From the IMG/VR virus record IMGVR_UViG_3300050026_000055, positions 32,281-96,280 of that record: a DNA stretch of 64,000 bases. The stretch is one strand, 5' to 3'. The translations under genes and the position numbers were made by a program. Every line of letters starts with the position of its first letter. Position 1 is the stretch's first letter. The notes beneath the pieces were generated by a model. It was given only the letters and a program-made list of their open reading frames with translations, was not told where the DNA came from and ran no database searches. Origin of the DNA: a virus. Below are positions 50,747 to 57,834 of the stretch, one piece after another.

Positions 50747-51013
50747 ATGGCAAAAGAAACAGAAGTTAAGAAAGCAAAGACATTAGAACCGACAGAGACG
50801 GAACAGATGAGGCTGGAAAACCTACAGTTGAGAGCACTTTTGTTCCAGACACGCGGAGTTAACGCACAAAAAGAAGTTGAATCGCAGAACCAAAACTTTC
50901 AGGCTGCTGTTAAAGCGCTGAATGAGTATGGGCAAGAAGTAATTAAGGCTCACGATTGTAACTCTGAAGATGTTAACTTTGATGCTAATACATTAAAGTT
51001 CACTTGCAAGTAA
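50747..51013 (+). CDS. Small hypothetical helical protein
   Basis: 88 residues. Long charged helix (ETEQMRLENLQLRALLFQTRG, NAQKEVESQNQNFQAAVKALNEYG), then a short end with two Cys (HDCNSEDVNFDANTLKFTCK). Driven by the best promoter in the window, so strongly expressed early. No family recognised; coiled-coil early proteins of this size are often host-takeover factors, but that is inference. Confidence 0.65.
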   Translation: MAKETEVKKAKTLEPTETEQMRLENLQLRALLFQTRGVNAQKEVESQNQNFQAAVKALNEYGQEVIKAHDCNSEDVNFDANTLKFTCK

Positions 51014-51030
51014 AATATAGAAAGGCCGAT

Positions 51031-51390
51031 ATGCTTAAACAGGTGAGTCTAAAAGTACACCAAGGCGATTATATCAATATTGAGGATGTCGGCCCGGTGT
51101 ATTTAAAAGCACCAACACATAGGTATCTAGTTAATACTCGTACCTCTGGAGTGGTGATTGGGGAAATCAAGTGGTACAGTCAGTGGCGAAAATACGCTTT
51201 CTTTCCGACTGATGCAATTTTTGAACAAAATTGTTTAAGAGATATTGCTGACTTTCTTGAGTTAGTGACTGTTGAACACAAACACAGGAAATGGCGGCGA
51301 TATAACCCGCTTCCAAATCCTAGAATAGTCTCGGTTACGAAGCAGGTCTTGGAAGAAAACGAACGAAAACGTTCTCAGACGAAGAACTGA
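51031..51390 (+). CDS. Hypothetical protein
   Basis: 119 residues from ATG 51031, which has AAAGG 5 nt upstream; a frame-extended start would overlap the previous gene. Beta-rich first half (LKQVSLKVHQGDYINIEDVG, RYLVNTRTSGVVIGEIKWYS), then basic helices. No family recognised. Last ORF before the structured RNA and tmRNA region. Confidence 0.6.
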   Translation: MLKQVSLKVHQGDYINIEDVGPVYLKAPTHRYLVNTRTSGVVIGEIKWYSQWRKYAFFPTDAIFEQNCLRDIADFLELVTVEHKHRKWRRYNPLPNPRIVSVTKQVLEENERKRSQTKN

Positions 51391-51398
51391 GTGGTGGA

Positions 51399-51555
51399 GG
51401 GCCGTTGGCCCCTAAAGTTTGCGTAGCGGCGTGGATGGACATGCGCCCGATCACGATGGGGTAAGTGGAGTTGGGAATGACAGTTTAAAGTCGTGAATCT
51501 GTCAGGTAAACCCAATTAAATCGCTCCGAACTGGAATCAAGTACAGTCTACGCAA
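51399..51555 (+). ncRNA. Structured RNA of unknown class
   Basis: After a small hairpin GGGCC-GTT-GGCCC (51399-51411), the segment 51419-51555 is closed by TTGCGTAG/CTACGCAA (8 bp). Inside are GGCG/CGCC (51428-51431 with 51444-51447), GGAG+TTGGG paired with CCCAA+CTCC (51467-51475 with 51511-51527) and TGACAG/CTGTCA (51478-51483 with 51499-51504). The nested helices cover about 140 nt without coding potential. It might be an ncRNA, a ribozyme remnant or a leader for the nuclease gene. Confidence 0.5.
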
Positions 51556-51576
51556 TGCAATAAGGCGCTGTAAGTT

Positions 51577-52071
51577 ATGCATTGTAAAGATAGTGACATT
51601 TATATGAAACAGGTTCACCTTGGTAATGGCATGTCGGCATTAGTTGATAATACCGACTACGATAACATACGCACATATTCGTGGCACGCCGTTAAGTATC
51701 CAAAGCGTAATACGTGGTATGCGGTCACTGCTATTGGGGGCAAGACTGTTCAAATGCATCGGCTTATTTTAGGTTTATGTGCCGATGATCCACAAGTTGA
51801 CCATGCCAATTGTTACGGCCTAGACAATCAGAGACACAACATTAGGATAGCAACTGGGTCGCAAAATGCGATGAATCGACCTCCCAAACAGGGTCGCAGG
51901 TTCAAAGGCATCTACAAAACAACTACTGGTAAATGGGCCGCAAAAATTCAAACTCCGGGTAACGAACAGCATTATCTCGGTGTATGTACTTTACCAGAAG
52001 ACGCAGCGCGGCTTTATGATGCTGCGGCAATGATATATTTTGGAGAGTTTGCATATCTGAACTTTCCTTAA
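51577..52071 (+). CDS. HNH-AP2 homing endonuclease
   Basis: 164 residues (155 if the second ATG at 51604 is used). N-terminal part VHLGNGMSALVDNTDYDNI and YSWHAVKY..NTWYAVTAIGGKTVQMHRLILG lead to a reduced HNH core DDPQVDHANCYGLDNQRHNIRIAT. The AP2-like DNA-binding domain follows: KQGRRFKGIYKTTTGKWAAKIQ ... AARLYDAAAMIYFGEFAYLNFP. This fusion is a classic phage homing enzyme. It lies between a structured RNA and the tmRNA. Confidence 0.9.
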   Translation: MHCKDSDIYMKQVHLGNGMSALVDNTDYDNIRTYSWHAVKYPKRNTWYAVTAIGGKTVQMHRLILGLCADDPQVDHANCYGLDNQRHNIRIATGSQNAMNRPPKQGRRFKGIYKTTTGKWAAKIQTPGNEQHYLGVCTLPEDAARLYDAAAMIYFGEFAYLNFP

Positions 52072-52075
52072 CGAG

Positions 52076-52352
52076 AACGCATGTCAACCATTTAATGCAG
52101 TATAATCGGACCCGGTTAGCATATACCGGCAGGTCCACCATACTAATACATACTTCATAAATGTTGTTGTTTTAATTTGGGCCTGACAAGATTCGACGGT
52201 TGTATCTTGGTTAAGTGTTCGTGCAACGGAAGTATGTCCCGTTTAATAAATACATATAAACTAAAAAACGCCAATGAGGAAACTCTGGCTATGGAAGCCG
52301 CCGCGTAAGTTGCGGTTTTCGGGGTCTGGCCCACCTAGCAACAGAACGGGCC
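52076..52352 (+). ncRNA. ssrA: Circularly permuted (two-piece) tmRNA
   Basis: Acceptor piece first: P2 strand, T-arm-like CCGGT/ACCGG (loop non-canonical), CAGGTCC and A-CCA ending at 52140. A spacer of about 38 nt follows, then the coding piece starts GGGCCTG (52179-52185). The two halves pair in all 7 positions with G3-U70, the alanine identity pair, and A73. D-loop ATTCGACGG is conserved. P2 pairs GGTTGTAT with GTATAATC and TGGTT with AACCA. The tag frame GCC AAT GAG ... TAA gives ANEETLAMEAAA, its stop in the loop of CCGC/GCGG. It would rescue stalled ribosomes and tag proteins. Confidence 0.88.
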
Positions 52353-52365
52353 AATTATTTTTTAT
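52328..52365 (+). terminator. Terminal hairpin and terminator of the tmRNA
   Basis: GGCCC/GGGCC stem (52328-52332 with 52348-52352) with the loop ACCTAGCAACAGAAC, followed by AATTATTTTTTA. It probably forms the 3' end of the coding piece. Confidence 0.75.
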
Positions 52366-52374
52366 AGAGGATAA

Positions 52375-54027
52375 ATGACAGAAGACTCGATGCAGATGGG
52401 AGAATTTTCTCGAACGATTTTTAATGAACGGTATGCTCAGGAAGTAGAAGGAAGAAAAGAAACTCTTCAAGAAGTTGGTCAACGATGCGCTAACGAGGTA
52501 GGTAAGTCAGTAGGCATGAAGAAAGCTTTGCGCGGGGAGATAGCTCGCTTGATTACACTCCGCAAGTTTCTTCCCGGTGGCAGGTATCTCGCACAAACCG
52601 GAAAGCCATACCATCAAGTAAATAACTGCCTGATGCTTAGAGCAGAAGATAGTCGTGAAGGTTGGGCTGAAATAATGCACAATGCTTCTCTCGCTTTGAT
52701 GACAGGCGCAGGCATTGGTGTTAATTATAGTCATGTTAGACCAGAAGGAAAACCTATCCGCAAAACAGGCGGTACAGCAACCGGACCGCTAGCATTGATG
52801 CAGATGGTCAACGAATCGGCACGATGGATTAGACAAGGTGGAACACGTAGAGCAGCGTTGTGGGCCGGATTGAACTGGAAGCACGCTGACATTCATAAAT
52901 TCATTACATTAAAGAACTGGGTTCCAGAAGTACGAGCATTAAAAGCTAAGAACGTAGACTTTCCGGCAGCAATGGATATTACCAATATATCTATCGGGCT
53001 GGATGACGAATTTTTTAAAGCGTACAACGACGAGAAGCATGCATTAAACTCTCTTGCCACTTCCGTCTACCGTACTGCTGTCGAACGTATGTTAAAAACA
53101 GGGGAACCGGGGTTTTCAATTGACACAGGAATTAACAATGGCGAAGATTTGCGAAATGCTTGCACCGAGTTGTGTAGTCGTGATGACAGTGACATTTGCA
53201 ATCTCGGTAGCATTAATATGTCTAGAATCGATACCTTGGAAGAAATGCGGGAAGTTACTGAAATTGCTACAGCGTTTCTTTTAGCTGGCACTGTGTATAG
53301 CGATGTGCCTTATGCCAAGGTCGATCAAATAAGGACTAAGAACCGTCGTCTTGGTTTAGGGTTAATGGGAATCCATGAATGGCTTTTGAAGCGTGGCAAG
53401 AAATATGGGCAGGACGACGAACTGGCAAAGTATCTGGAAGTCTACCGTGACGAGAGTAATAGAGCGAGTGCTCAGTACGCCGAACAATGGGAATTGAGCA
53501 AGCCATTGAAGTGTAGGGCAATTGCCCCAACGGGCACTATAAGTATTTTAGCCGAAACTTCTGGGGGAATTGAACCCATATTTGTTTCAGCGTATAAGCG
53601 TTTGTACTATAAAGGAAATCAACGGTATTACCAATATGTAGTTGACCCTACAGCTAAGAAACTTATAGAAAGTGGCATAGAACCAGACAACATTGAAGAT
53701 GCTTATGTGTTGGCTGAAACTCCCGAAAGGAGAGTTAAGTTTCAAGCATGGGTTCAAAAATATGTAGACCACTCTGTATCATCAACAGTTAATTTGCCCC
53801 ATTGGGGATCAGAAATTAATAATGAAACTAAAACGATAGAATTTGGCGACATGTTGATAAAAACTTTACCAAGTATACGTGGTATTACTGTCTATCCAGA
53901 TGGAGCGCGATCAGCGCAACCAATGCAGCCTGTAAGTTACAAAACCGCCATAAAACATGTTGGCGAAGTGTTTATAGAAACAAGCAATATTTGCGATATA
54001 ACAGGTGGCGGGACATGTGGTTCGTGA
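52375..54027 (+). CDS. nrdJ: Class II (B12-dependent) ribonucleotide reductase
   Basis: 550 residues. FLPGGRYLAQTGKPYHQVNN leads to the first redox Cys (NNCLML). NACTELCS holds the thiyl-radical Cys with its Glu (NPCxE-like), DICNLGSINMSRID follows, and AIAPTGTISILAETSGGIEP matches the phosphate-binding region. The C-terminus CDITGGGTCGS offers the shuttle cysteines. Size and the lack of an R2 partner or ATP cone indicate the cobalamin-dependent class. It makes deoxynucleotides without oxygen or a radical subunit. An endonuclease gene follows 7 nt after the stop. Confidence 0.85.
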   Translation: MTEDSMQMGEFSRTIFNERYAQEVEGRKETLQEVGQRCANEVGKSVGMKKALRGEIARLITLRKFLPGGRYLAQTGKPYHQVNNCLMLRAEDSREGWAEIMHNASLALMTGAGIGVNYSHVRPEGKPIRKTGGTATGPLALMQMVNESARWIRQGGTRRAALWAGLNWKHADIHKFITLKNWVPEVRALKAKNVDFPAAMDITNISIGLDDEFFKAYNDEKHALNSLATSVYRTAVERMLKTGEPGFSIDTGINNGEDLRNACTELCSRDDSDICNLGSINMSRIDTLEEMREVTEIATAFLLAGTVYSDVPYAKVDQIRTKNRRLGLGLMGIHEWLLKRGKKYGQDDELAKYLEVYRDESNRASAQYAEQWELSKPLKCRAIAPTGTISILAETSGGIEPIFVSAYKRLYYKGNQRYYQYVVDPTAKKLIESGIEPDNIEDAYVLAETPERRVKFQAWVQKYVDHSVSSTVNLPHWGSEINNETKTIEFGDMLIKTLPSIRGITVYPDGARSAQPMQPVSYKTAIKHVGEVFIETSNICDITGGGTCGS

Positions 54028-54034
54028 GGCAATA

Positions 54035-54607
54035 ATGTGGAAAGTTATAGAAGAAATTACACACAATAAAAGAAAACAGTTCAAAGTGGTATGTGATTGT
54101 GGAAGGATAGAGATTAGGCGCAAAGATCATGTTTTAAGTCACAGAACTATCGAATGTAAATCATGTAGCGCAAAGAGAACTGTTAGCACACATCCAATGT
54201 ACCATAAAGAAACAGGTCTGGGCCTAATATCTGGAACACTTTGGACACACATACGAGCAGGTGCTCGTAGAAGGGGCATTGAATTTAAGATTACTCCGGA
54301 ATATGCCTGGGATTTATTTGAAAAACAGAACAGGCTTTGTGCGCTATCTGGTGTGCCAATACTTTTATCAAGAAAGAATAGGAACAACGGTCCAGACTAT
54401 AGCAAGATAACCGCATCATTGGACAGGATACATCCTGGTTATGGTTATATAAATGGTAATGTGCAGTGGGTACACAAAACAATGAACTATGTAAAAAGAG
54501 ACTTGCTGAACAGAGAGTTTATAAACTGGTGCAAATTGGTTGGAGACAATAATAGAAGTTTTATCTCAAAAGACGCCGGGGGGTACATGTGGATCGTAAA
54601 TCATTGA
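54035..54607 (+). CDS. Free-standing phage endonuclease next to nrdJ
   Basis: 190 residues from ATG 54035. Zinc pairs CDCG and CKSC in the N-terminal half, then NRLCALSGVPILL and ITASLDRIHPGYGYINGNVQWVHKTMNYVKR. The SLDRI-x-GY-x-GN-x-QWVH pattern is that of a phage HNH-like nuclease family commonly seen beside replication genes. The reductase gene is intact, so it is a neighbour-targeting homing enzyme. Confidence 0.8.
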   Translation: MWKVIEEITHNKRKQFKVVCDCGRIEIRRKDHVLSHRTIECKSCSAKRTVSTHPMYHKETGLGLISGTLWTHIRAGARRRGIEFKITPEYAWDLFEKQNRLCALSGVPILLSRKNRNNGPDYSKITASLDRIHPGYGYINGNVQWVHKTMNYVKRDLLNREFINWCKLVGDNNRSFISKDAGGYMWIVNH

Positions 54608-54771
54608 CGTGGAACGAACTGACAGATAGTGAGCGCGAATTTATTAGTGGTATTGTAGATATGAATTATAATTCAGAACAGTATGCTATGCGATACGAAC
54701 CTGTCTTTATAAAAGGAAAGTTGCAATTAGTCTTGACAAAACCTTCAAAAAAGAGTAGGATAAAGAAATGA
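54589..54771 (+). CDS. Small hypothetical protein
   Basis: 60 residues with a GTG start, overlapping the previous gene by 19 nt and the dCMP deaminase start by 4 nt. MDRKSLTWNELTDSEREFIS, then a plain middle and basic end KPSKKSRIKK. The TTGACA of the next promoter lies inside its 3' end. Unknown function. Confidence 0.5.
   Translation: MDRKSLTWNELTDSEREFISGIVDMNYNSEQYAMRYEPVFIKGKLQLVLTKPSKKSRIKK
54733..54761 (+). promoter_or_regulatory. Promoter for the dCMP deaminase unit
   Basis: TTGACA (54733-54738), 17 bp, TAGGAT (54756-54761), ATG 6 nt later. Same leaderless layout as the other early promoters, with a weaker -10. Confidence 0.7.
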
Positions 54772-55208
54772 TGTTTACTGAAAAGTGGGACAAACGATTT
54801 TTGGAAATGGCAACACTGGTGTCTACTTGGTCTAAAGACCCTAGTACTCAGTGCGGAGCAGCTATTGTGCGGCCCGATAAAACTGTGGTATCAGTCGGCT
54901 TTAATGGATTTCCAAAGCAGATGCCAGATAGTCCTTCATGGTATGATAACCGAGAAGATAAGTATTCTCGCATTGTCCATTGTGAAATGAACGCGGTGTT
55001 GCACGCATATGAAAAGTTAGAAGGGTGCGTGTTATATACAACCGGGCCGTGTTGTGATAGGTGTGCGGTGCATATGATTCAAGCAGGCATTACGCATTTT
55101 GTTGCCTATACTGCTCCTGAAATGTGGGAGCGATGGGGCGAAGCGTTTGCTAAAACATTTAGGTATTATGACGAATGTGGCGTAACACACAAAGAGTACA
55201 GCAAATAA
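54768..55208 (+). CDS. dCMP deaminase
   Basis: 146 residues. Zinc-dependent cytidine/deoxycytidylate deaminase: KDPSTQCGAAIVRPD, the catalytic HCE in RIVHCEMNAVLHA and the zinc ligands in TTGPCCDRCAVHMIQAG. Converts dCMP to dUMP, feeding thymidylate synthesis, in line with the adjacent ribonucleotide reductase. Two consecutive ATGs; either could be used. Confidence 0.93.
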   Translation: MMFTEKWDKRFLEMATLVSTWSKDPSTQCGAAIVRPDKTVVSVGFNGFPKQMPDSPSWYDNREDKYSRIVHCEMNAVLHAYEKLEGCVLYTTGPCCDRCAVHMIQAGITHFVAYTAPEMWERWGEAFAKTFRYYDECGVTHKEYSK

Positions 55209-55222
55209 TCGAGGATAATTAT

Positions 55223-55765
55223 ATGAAGGTATGGCTCTACACTGATAGTCACTTTTTTCACGACAAGATGGTGGAGTTTTGTGGCCGTCCGGTTGACCAT
55301 ACTGAACGTCAGGTGGCGAACTGGAAGCGTCTAGTTGCGCCAGAGGATTTAGTTTTTCATTTGGGAGACGTTGCACTTGGAGTAGGCGGTAGAATGCGGG
55401 AGCTACAGGCACTACTCCAAGGTCTGCCGGGTAAGAAGGTTCTTATACTTGGAAACCACGATAAGCAGAGTCCTACTTGGTATATGCGTAACGGATTCGA
55501 TGCGGCAGTAACCAGCATAGTTTATAAAAGAGTGTTCTTGACTCATAAACCTGCCGATAGATTGCCGCCCGGTGCATGGCTGAACGTTCATGGACATCTA
55601 CATAACTCACCGCACCATAAATGGGAGCACATAGAGAAGCCGTGGCATAGACTGCTTCATATCGAAGATCGTTTAGAGCCTGTTGAATTTGACAAGTTCG
55701 TTAATGCTGATCTTAGTCGTGAGCAGATACGAAGAGACATGGTTAAGAGACTTAACTATGTGTAG
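55223..55765 (+). CDS. Metallophosphoesterase (small phage type)
   Basis: 180 residues from ATG 55223. Motifs in order: YTDSHFFHDKM (DxH), VFHLGDVAL (GD), LILGNHDKQS (GNHD), LTHKPADRLP (TH) and NVHGHLH (GHxH). A two-metal phosphoesterase of a small family common in phages. Located with nucleotide-metabolism genes; substrate unknown. Confidence 0.88.
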   Translation: MKVWLYTDSHFFHDKMVEFCGRPVDHTERQVANWKRLVAPEDLVFHLGDVALGVGGRMRELQALLQGLPGKKVLILGNHDKQSPTWYMRNGFDAAVTSIVYKRVFLTHKPADRLPPGAWLNVHGHLHNSPHHKWEHIEKPWHRLLHIEDRLEPVEFDKFVNADLSREQIRRDMVKRLNYV

Positions 55766-55919
55766 AGTAAAGACTTGTTTTTGGTGTGAACATGAAGACA
55801 AGTTTCCGATAGAATGGGATGCCACACCGATGTATGGGGGCGTGTGGCATCGCATTGATGAAGTCACTGTTGTTGCGTGCAGTGGAAAGGAGAGTTACCA
55901 TTCCTATCAGGGAGTTTAA
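55758..55919 (+). CDS. Small Cys-containing protein
   Basis: 53 residues from ATG 55758, overlapping the previous stop by 8 nt. VKTCFWCEHEDKFPIEWDAT with one CxxC, then a Trp/His-rich middle and a final Cys (VVACSGKESYHSY). Could bind one metal together with a partner. The FmdB-like gene begins inside its 3' end. Unknown function. Confidence 0.5.
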   Translation: MCRVKTCFWCEHEDKFPIEWDATPMYGGVWHRIDEVTVVACSGKESYHSYQGV

Positions 55920-56103
55920 ATGCATAATGGGACATGTTACTGAAGAAATTCTTTTTGGACAACTTGATGAGGTACAGACAGTTGTGCTATGTCCTAGATG
56001 CGGAGAATTTGCCAAACGGCAAGATGTATCACGGCCCGGTGCTCCAATTTTAAAAGAGGGTAACGGGGGATTCTATAAGCCTAGTAGAGAGGAACGAAAA
56101 TGA
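55900..56103 (+). CDS. FmdB-like zinc ribbon protein with apparent ATT start
   Basis: 67 residues if ATT 55900 is read as Met. The family start is M-P-I-x-E-(Y/F)-x-C, and here the codons are ATT CCT ATC AGG GAG TTT AAA TGC (PIREFKC), preceded by AAAGGAG 7 nt away; no ATG, GTG or TTG fits. Then CIMGHVTEEIL and LCPRCGEFAKR complete a ribbon (one Cys replaced in the first pair) and RPGAPIL follows. FmdB relatives are small putative regulators. Overlaps the neighbours at both ends. Confidence 0.6.
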   Translation: MPIREFKCIMGHVTEEILFGQLDEVQTVVLCPRCGEFAKRQDVSRPGAPILKEGNGGFYKPSREERK

Positions 56104-56750
56104 AAGTCTGTTGTATTTCCGATACGCACGGTCAGCACCGGTGTAAATCTATGGCTATTCCTAAATGTGATCTGTTGATTCATGCAGGTGACATTGCCGG
56201 CAAGGGTTCATTTGCAGTTATACGCGATTTCAATGATTGGATCGGTGAACTGAAGTCTAGTAATGTTGTAGGAGAAGCAGTCGTTATTCCGGGCAACCAC
56301 GACTTGTCTCTTGATCCAGTTAAGGTAGGCAGGCCATGCAACGATGCAATAAGTTTGTTTACGAACTGTGAGTTGTTGATAGATGCAGGAATAGAGTTGA
56401 ATGGCATAAAGATTTGGGGCAGTCCGTATACGCCAGCGTTTATGGATTGGGCATTTAACAAGAAGCGCGGGCAAGAGTTGAGAGAACAGTGGGAGAAGAT
56501 TCCAGAGAATCTTGACATTCTAATTACGCACGGACCGCCGTATGGAATTCAAGATAAAGCAATGGTTCAGCATTTAGGAGATATAGAATTGTATGATGCA
56601 ATTGTTACAAAGTCGCCTAGAGTGCATATCTTTGGACACATTCACGGCGGTTACGGCATAGCGGTTGGCTTTGGAACGCTGTTCGTAAACGCATCACTGC
56701 TGGATGAAGATTATCATATCGCCAACCAGCCAATAGTATTTACGATCTAA
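56100..56750 (+). CDS. Metallophosphoesterase
   Basis: 216 residues with full motif set: CCISDTHGQH (DxH), LLIHAGDIAGKG (GD), VIPGNHDLSLD (GNHD), ILITHGPPYG (TH) and IFGHIHGGYG (GHxH). The sequence between, LNGIKIWGSPYTPAFMDWAFN, is typical of the 5'-nucleotidase-like calcineurin group widespread in phages and eukaryotes. The stop abuts a tRNA-like sequence. Confidence 0.9.
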   Translation: MKVCCISDTHGQHRCKSMAIPKCDLLIHAGDIAGKGSFAVIRDFNDWIGELKSSNVVGEAVVIPGNHDLSLDPVKVGRPCNDAISLFTNCELLIDAGIELNGIKIWGSPYTPAFMDWAFNKKRGQELREQWEKIPENLDILITHGPPYGIQDKAMVQHLGDIELYDAIVTKSPRVHIFGHIHGGYGIAVGFGTLFVNASLLDEDYHIANQPIVFTI

Positions 56751-56822
56751 GCCACGTGTCTCTACGCGAGAGAAATTCCTTTGTAAGGGATTGAGGTGGT
56801 TGAACTCCGACTCGCGGCTCCA
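56751..56822 (+). tRNA. Degenerate tRNA-Thr(TGT)-like sequence
   Basis: 72 nt right after the phosphoesterase stop. The anticodon arm is perfect (ATTCC-TTTGTAA-GGGAT) and carries TGT. The 3' end is TCGCGGC-T-CCA. The acceptor stem has two mismatches, the D arm (CTCT-ACGCG-AGAG) lacks the usual GG, and the T loop is TTGAACT. Its anticodon loop and ending are the same as in the intact tRNA-Thr at 57347. Either a decayed copy or an atypical functional tRNA. Confidence 0.5.
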
Positions 56823-56831
56823 AGAGTATTT

Positions 56832-57341
56832 ATGGAAACTAATAAAGAAAATCGAGAAGAAGTAATTGCGTATGCTAAGAAGTATTATGCCGACAATAAA
56901 GAAAAATTAAAGTCATACACGAAAAACTATCGTGTTGCCAATTTAGAGAAAGTCAAGGCGGCTGTTAAAAAATGGCAGCACGACAATCCTGATAAAGTGA
57001 AGGCGTACAGTAAACAACATTATGCTGCTAATGCTGACAAAAGGAAGGCGTATAGTAGTAAGTGGCAGCGTGCCAACCCAGAGAAAGCAAAAGCGTTCTG
57101 CCATAAACGTCGAGCAAGGAAGGCCGGTAACGGCGGTTCTTTCTCTACTGAAGAATGGCAAACACTGTTGGTGCTCTACGAGAATAAATGTGTGTGTTGT
57201 GGGCTTGAGTGCAAGCTAGAAGCAGATCATATAATTCCTATAGCTAAGGGCGGCACCAGTAATGTTGATAACATTCAGCCACTTTGCGGTCCGTGCAATC
57301 GCAGCAAAGGTACTAAAACCATTGATTACAACAAGACGTAA
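56832..57341 (+). CDS. HNH homing endonuclease between two tRNA-Thr sequences
   Basis: 169 residues from ATG 56832 (METNKENREE). The N-terminal half has four repeats of a Lys/Tyr-rich pattern (YAKKYYADNKEKLKSY, WQHDNPDKVKAYSKQHYAAN). HNH core: CVCCGLECKLEADHIIPIAKGG then DNIQPLCGPCNRSKG. Core very similar to the mini-HNH at 6115-6318. It occupies the whole gap between a degenerate and an intact tRNA-Thr. Confidence 0.88.
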   Translation: METNKENREEVIAYAKKYYADNKEKLKSYTKNYRVANLEKVKAAVKKWQHDNPDKVKAYSKQHYAANADKRKAYSSKWQRANPEKAKAFCHKRRARKAGNGGSFSTEEWQTLLVLYENKCVCCGLECKLEADHIIPIAKGGTSNVDNIQPLCGPCNRSKGTKTIDYNKT

Positions 57342-57346
57342 TATTA

Positions 57347-57422
57347 GCCGGGATAGCTCAGTTGGTAGAGCAGTGGTTTTGTAAACCTCAGGTCGCAGGT
57401 TCGATTCCTGTTCCCGGCTCCA
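57347..57422 (+). tRNA. tRNA-Thr (anticodon TGT)
   Basis: 76 nt including encoded CCA. Acceptor GCCGGGA/TCCCGGC is perfect, D arm GCTC..GAGC with AGTTGGTA, anticodon loop TTTGTAA, T arm GCAGG-TTCGATT-CCTGT. One T-T mismatch in the anticodon stem. It reads ACA codons. Confidence 0.95.
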
Positions 57423-57468
57423 CACTTTATTCATGTATAGACAATGAACCAATATTATTTAGGTGTTT

Positions 57469-57813
57469 ATGAAAAATGGAGACTATAATTTAATAATAGC
57501 GCCGATAGATTATCCCGGCAAACGGTATCGTGGTCGTTATGCATATGAACACATCGTTGAATTTTGGAAAACCACAGGAAGACTGCCTATTCCGGGGCAT
57601 ATAATTCATCACGACAATGAGAATAAACGAGACAATGTTTTTTGTAATCTTAAAGAGATACAAAATGGTGTACACACAAGTATGCACCATTTGCCATCAA
57701 CCGCTGAACATGGAACTGCAACGCGGTATCGGCGCGGTTGCCGCTGCATAGATTGTAGAGTAGCAAAAACAGAGTCACAAAAACGGTGGCGTAACAGAAA
57801 AAGGACAGCCTAA
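57469..57813 (+). CDS. HNH homing endonuclease
   Basis: 114 residues from ATG 57469 (MKNGDYN). HNH_3-type core: YAYEHIVEFWKTTGRLPIPG, HIIHHDNENKRDNVFCNLKEI, then QNGVHTSMHH; the C-terminus adds a basic RRGCRCIDC zinc-type element. Last gene of the rightward early block, and its stop lies inside the second terminator. Confidence 0.87.
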   Translation: MKNGDYNLIIAPIDYPGKRYRGRYAYEHIVEFWKTTGRLPIPGHIIHHDNENKRDNVFCNLKEIQNGVHTSMHHLPSTAEHGTATRYRRGCRCIDCRVAKTESQKRWRNRKRTA

Positions 57814-57834
57814 AAAGCTGTCCTCTTTTTTTTG
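57802..57834. terminator. Bidirectional intrinsic terminator, copy 2
   Basis: Stem AGGACAGC/GCTGTCCT with loop CTAAAAA, then CTTTTTTTTGTC. The 23-bp hairpin is the exact reverse complement of that at 2571-2593, and similarity continues into the T tract and GTCT. Confidence 0.93.

Noticed and set aside
51399-52071. Group I intron carrying the HNH-AP2 gene inside the tmRNA
   Set aside because: No R/S (P7) pair found and the tmRNA halves are already contiguous enough to fold without removing this segment.
52179-52360. Ordinary one-piece tmRNA with the acceptor 3' half near 52328
   Set aside because: GGCCCACC there pairs in only 5 positions, leaves no room for a T arm after the tag, and the upstream CAGGTCC-ACCA pairs in all 7 with G3-U70.
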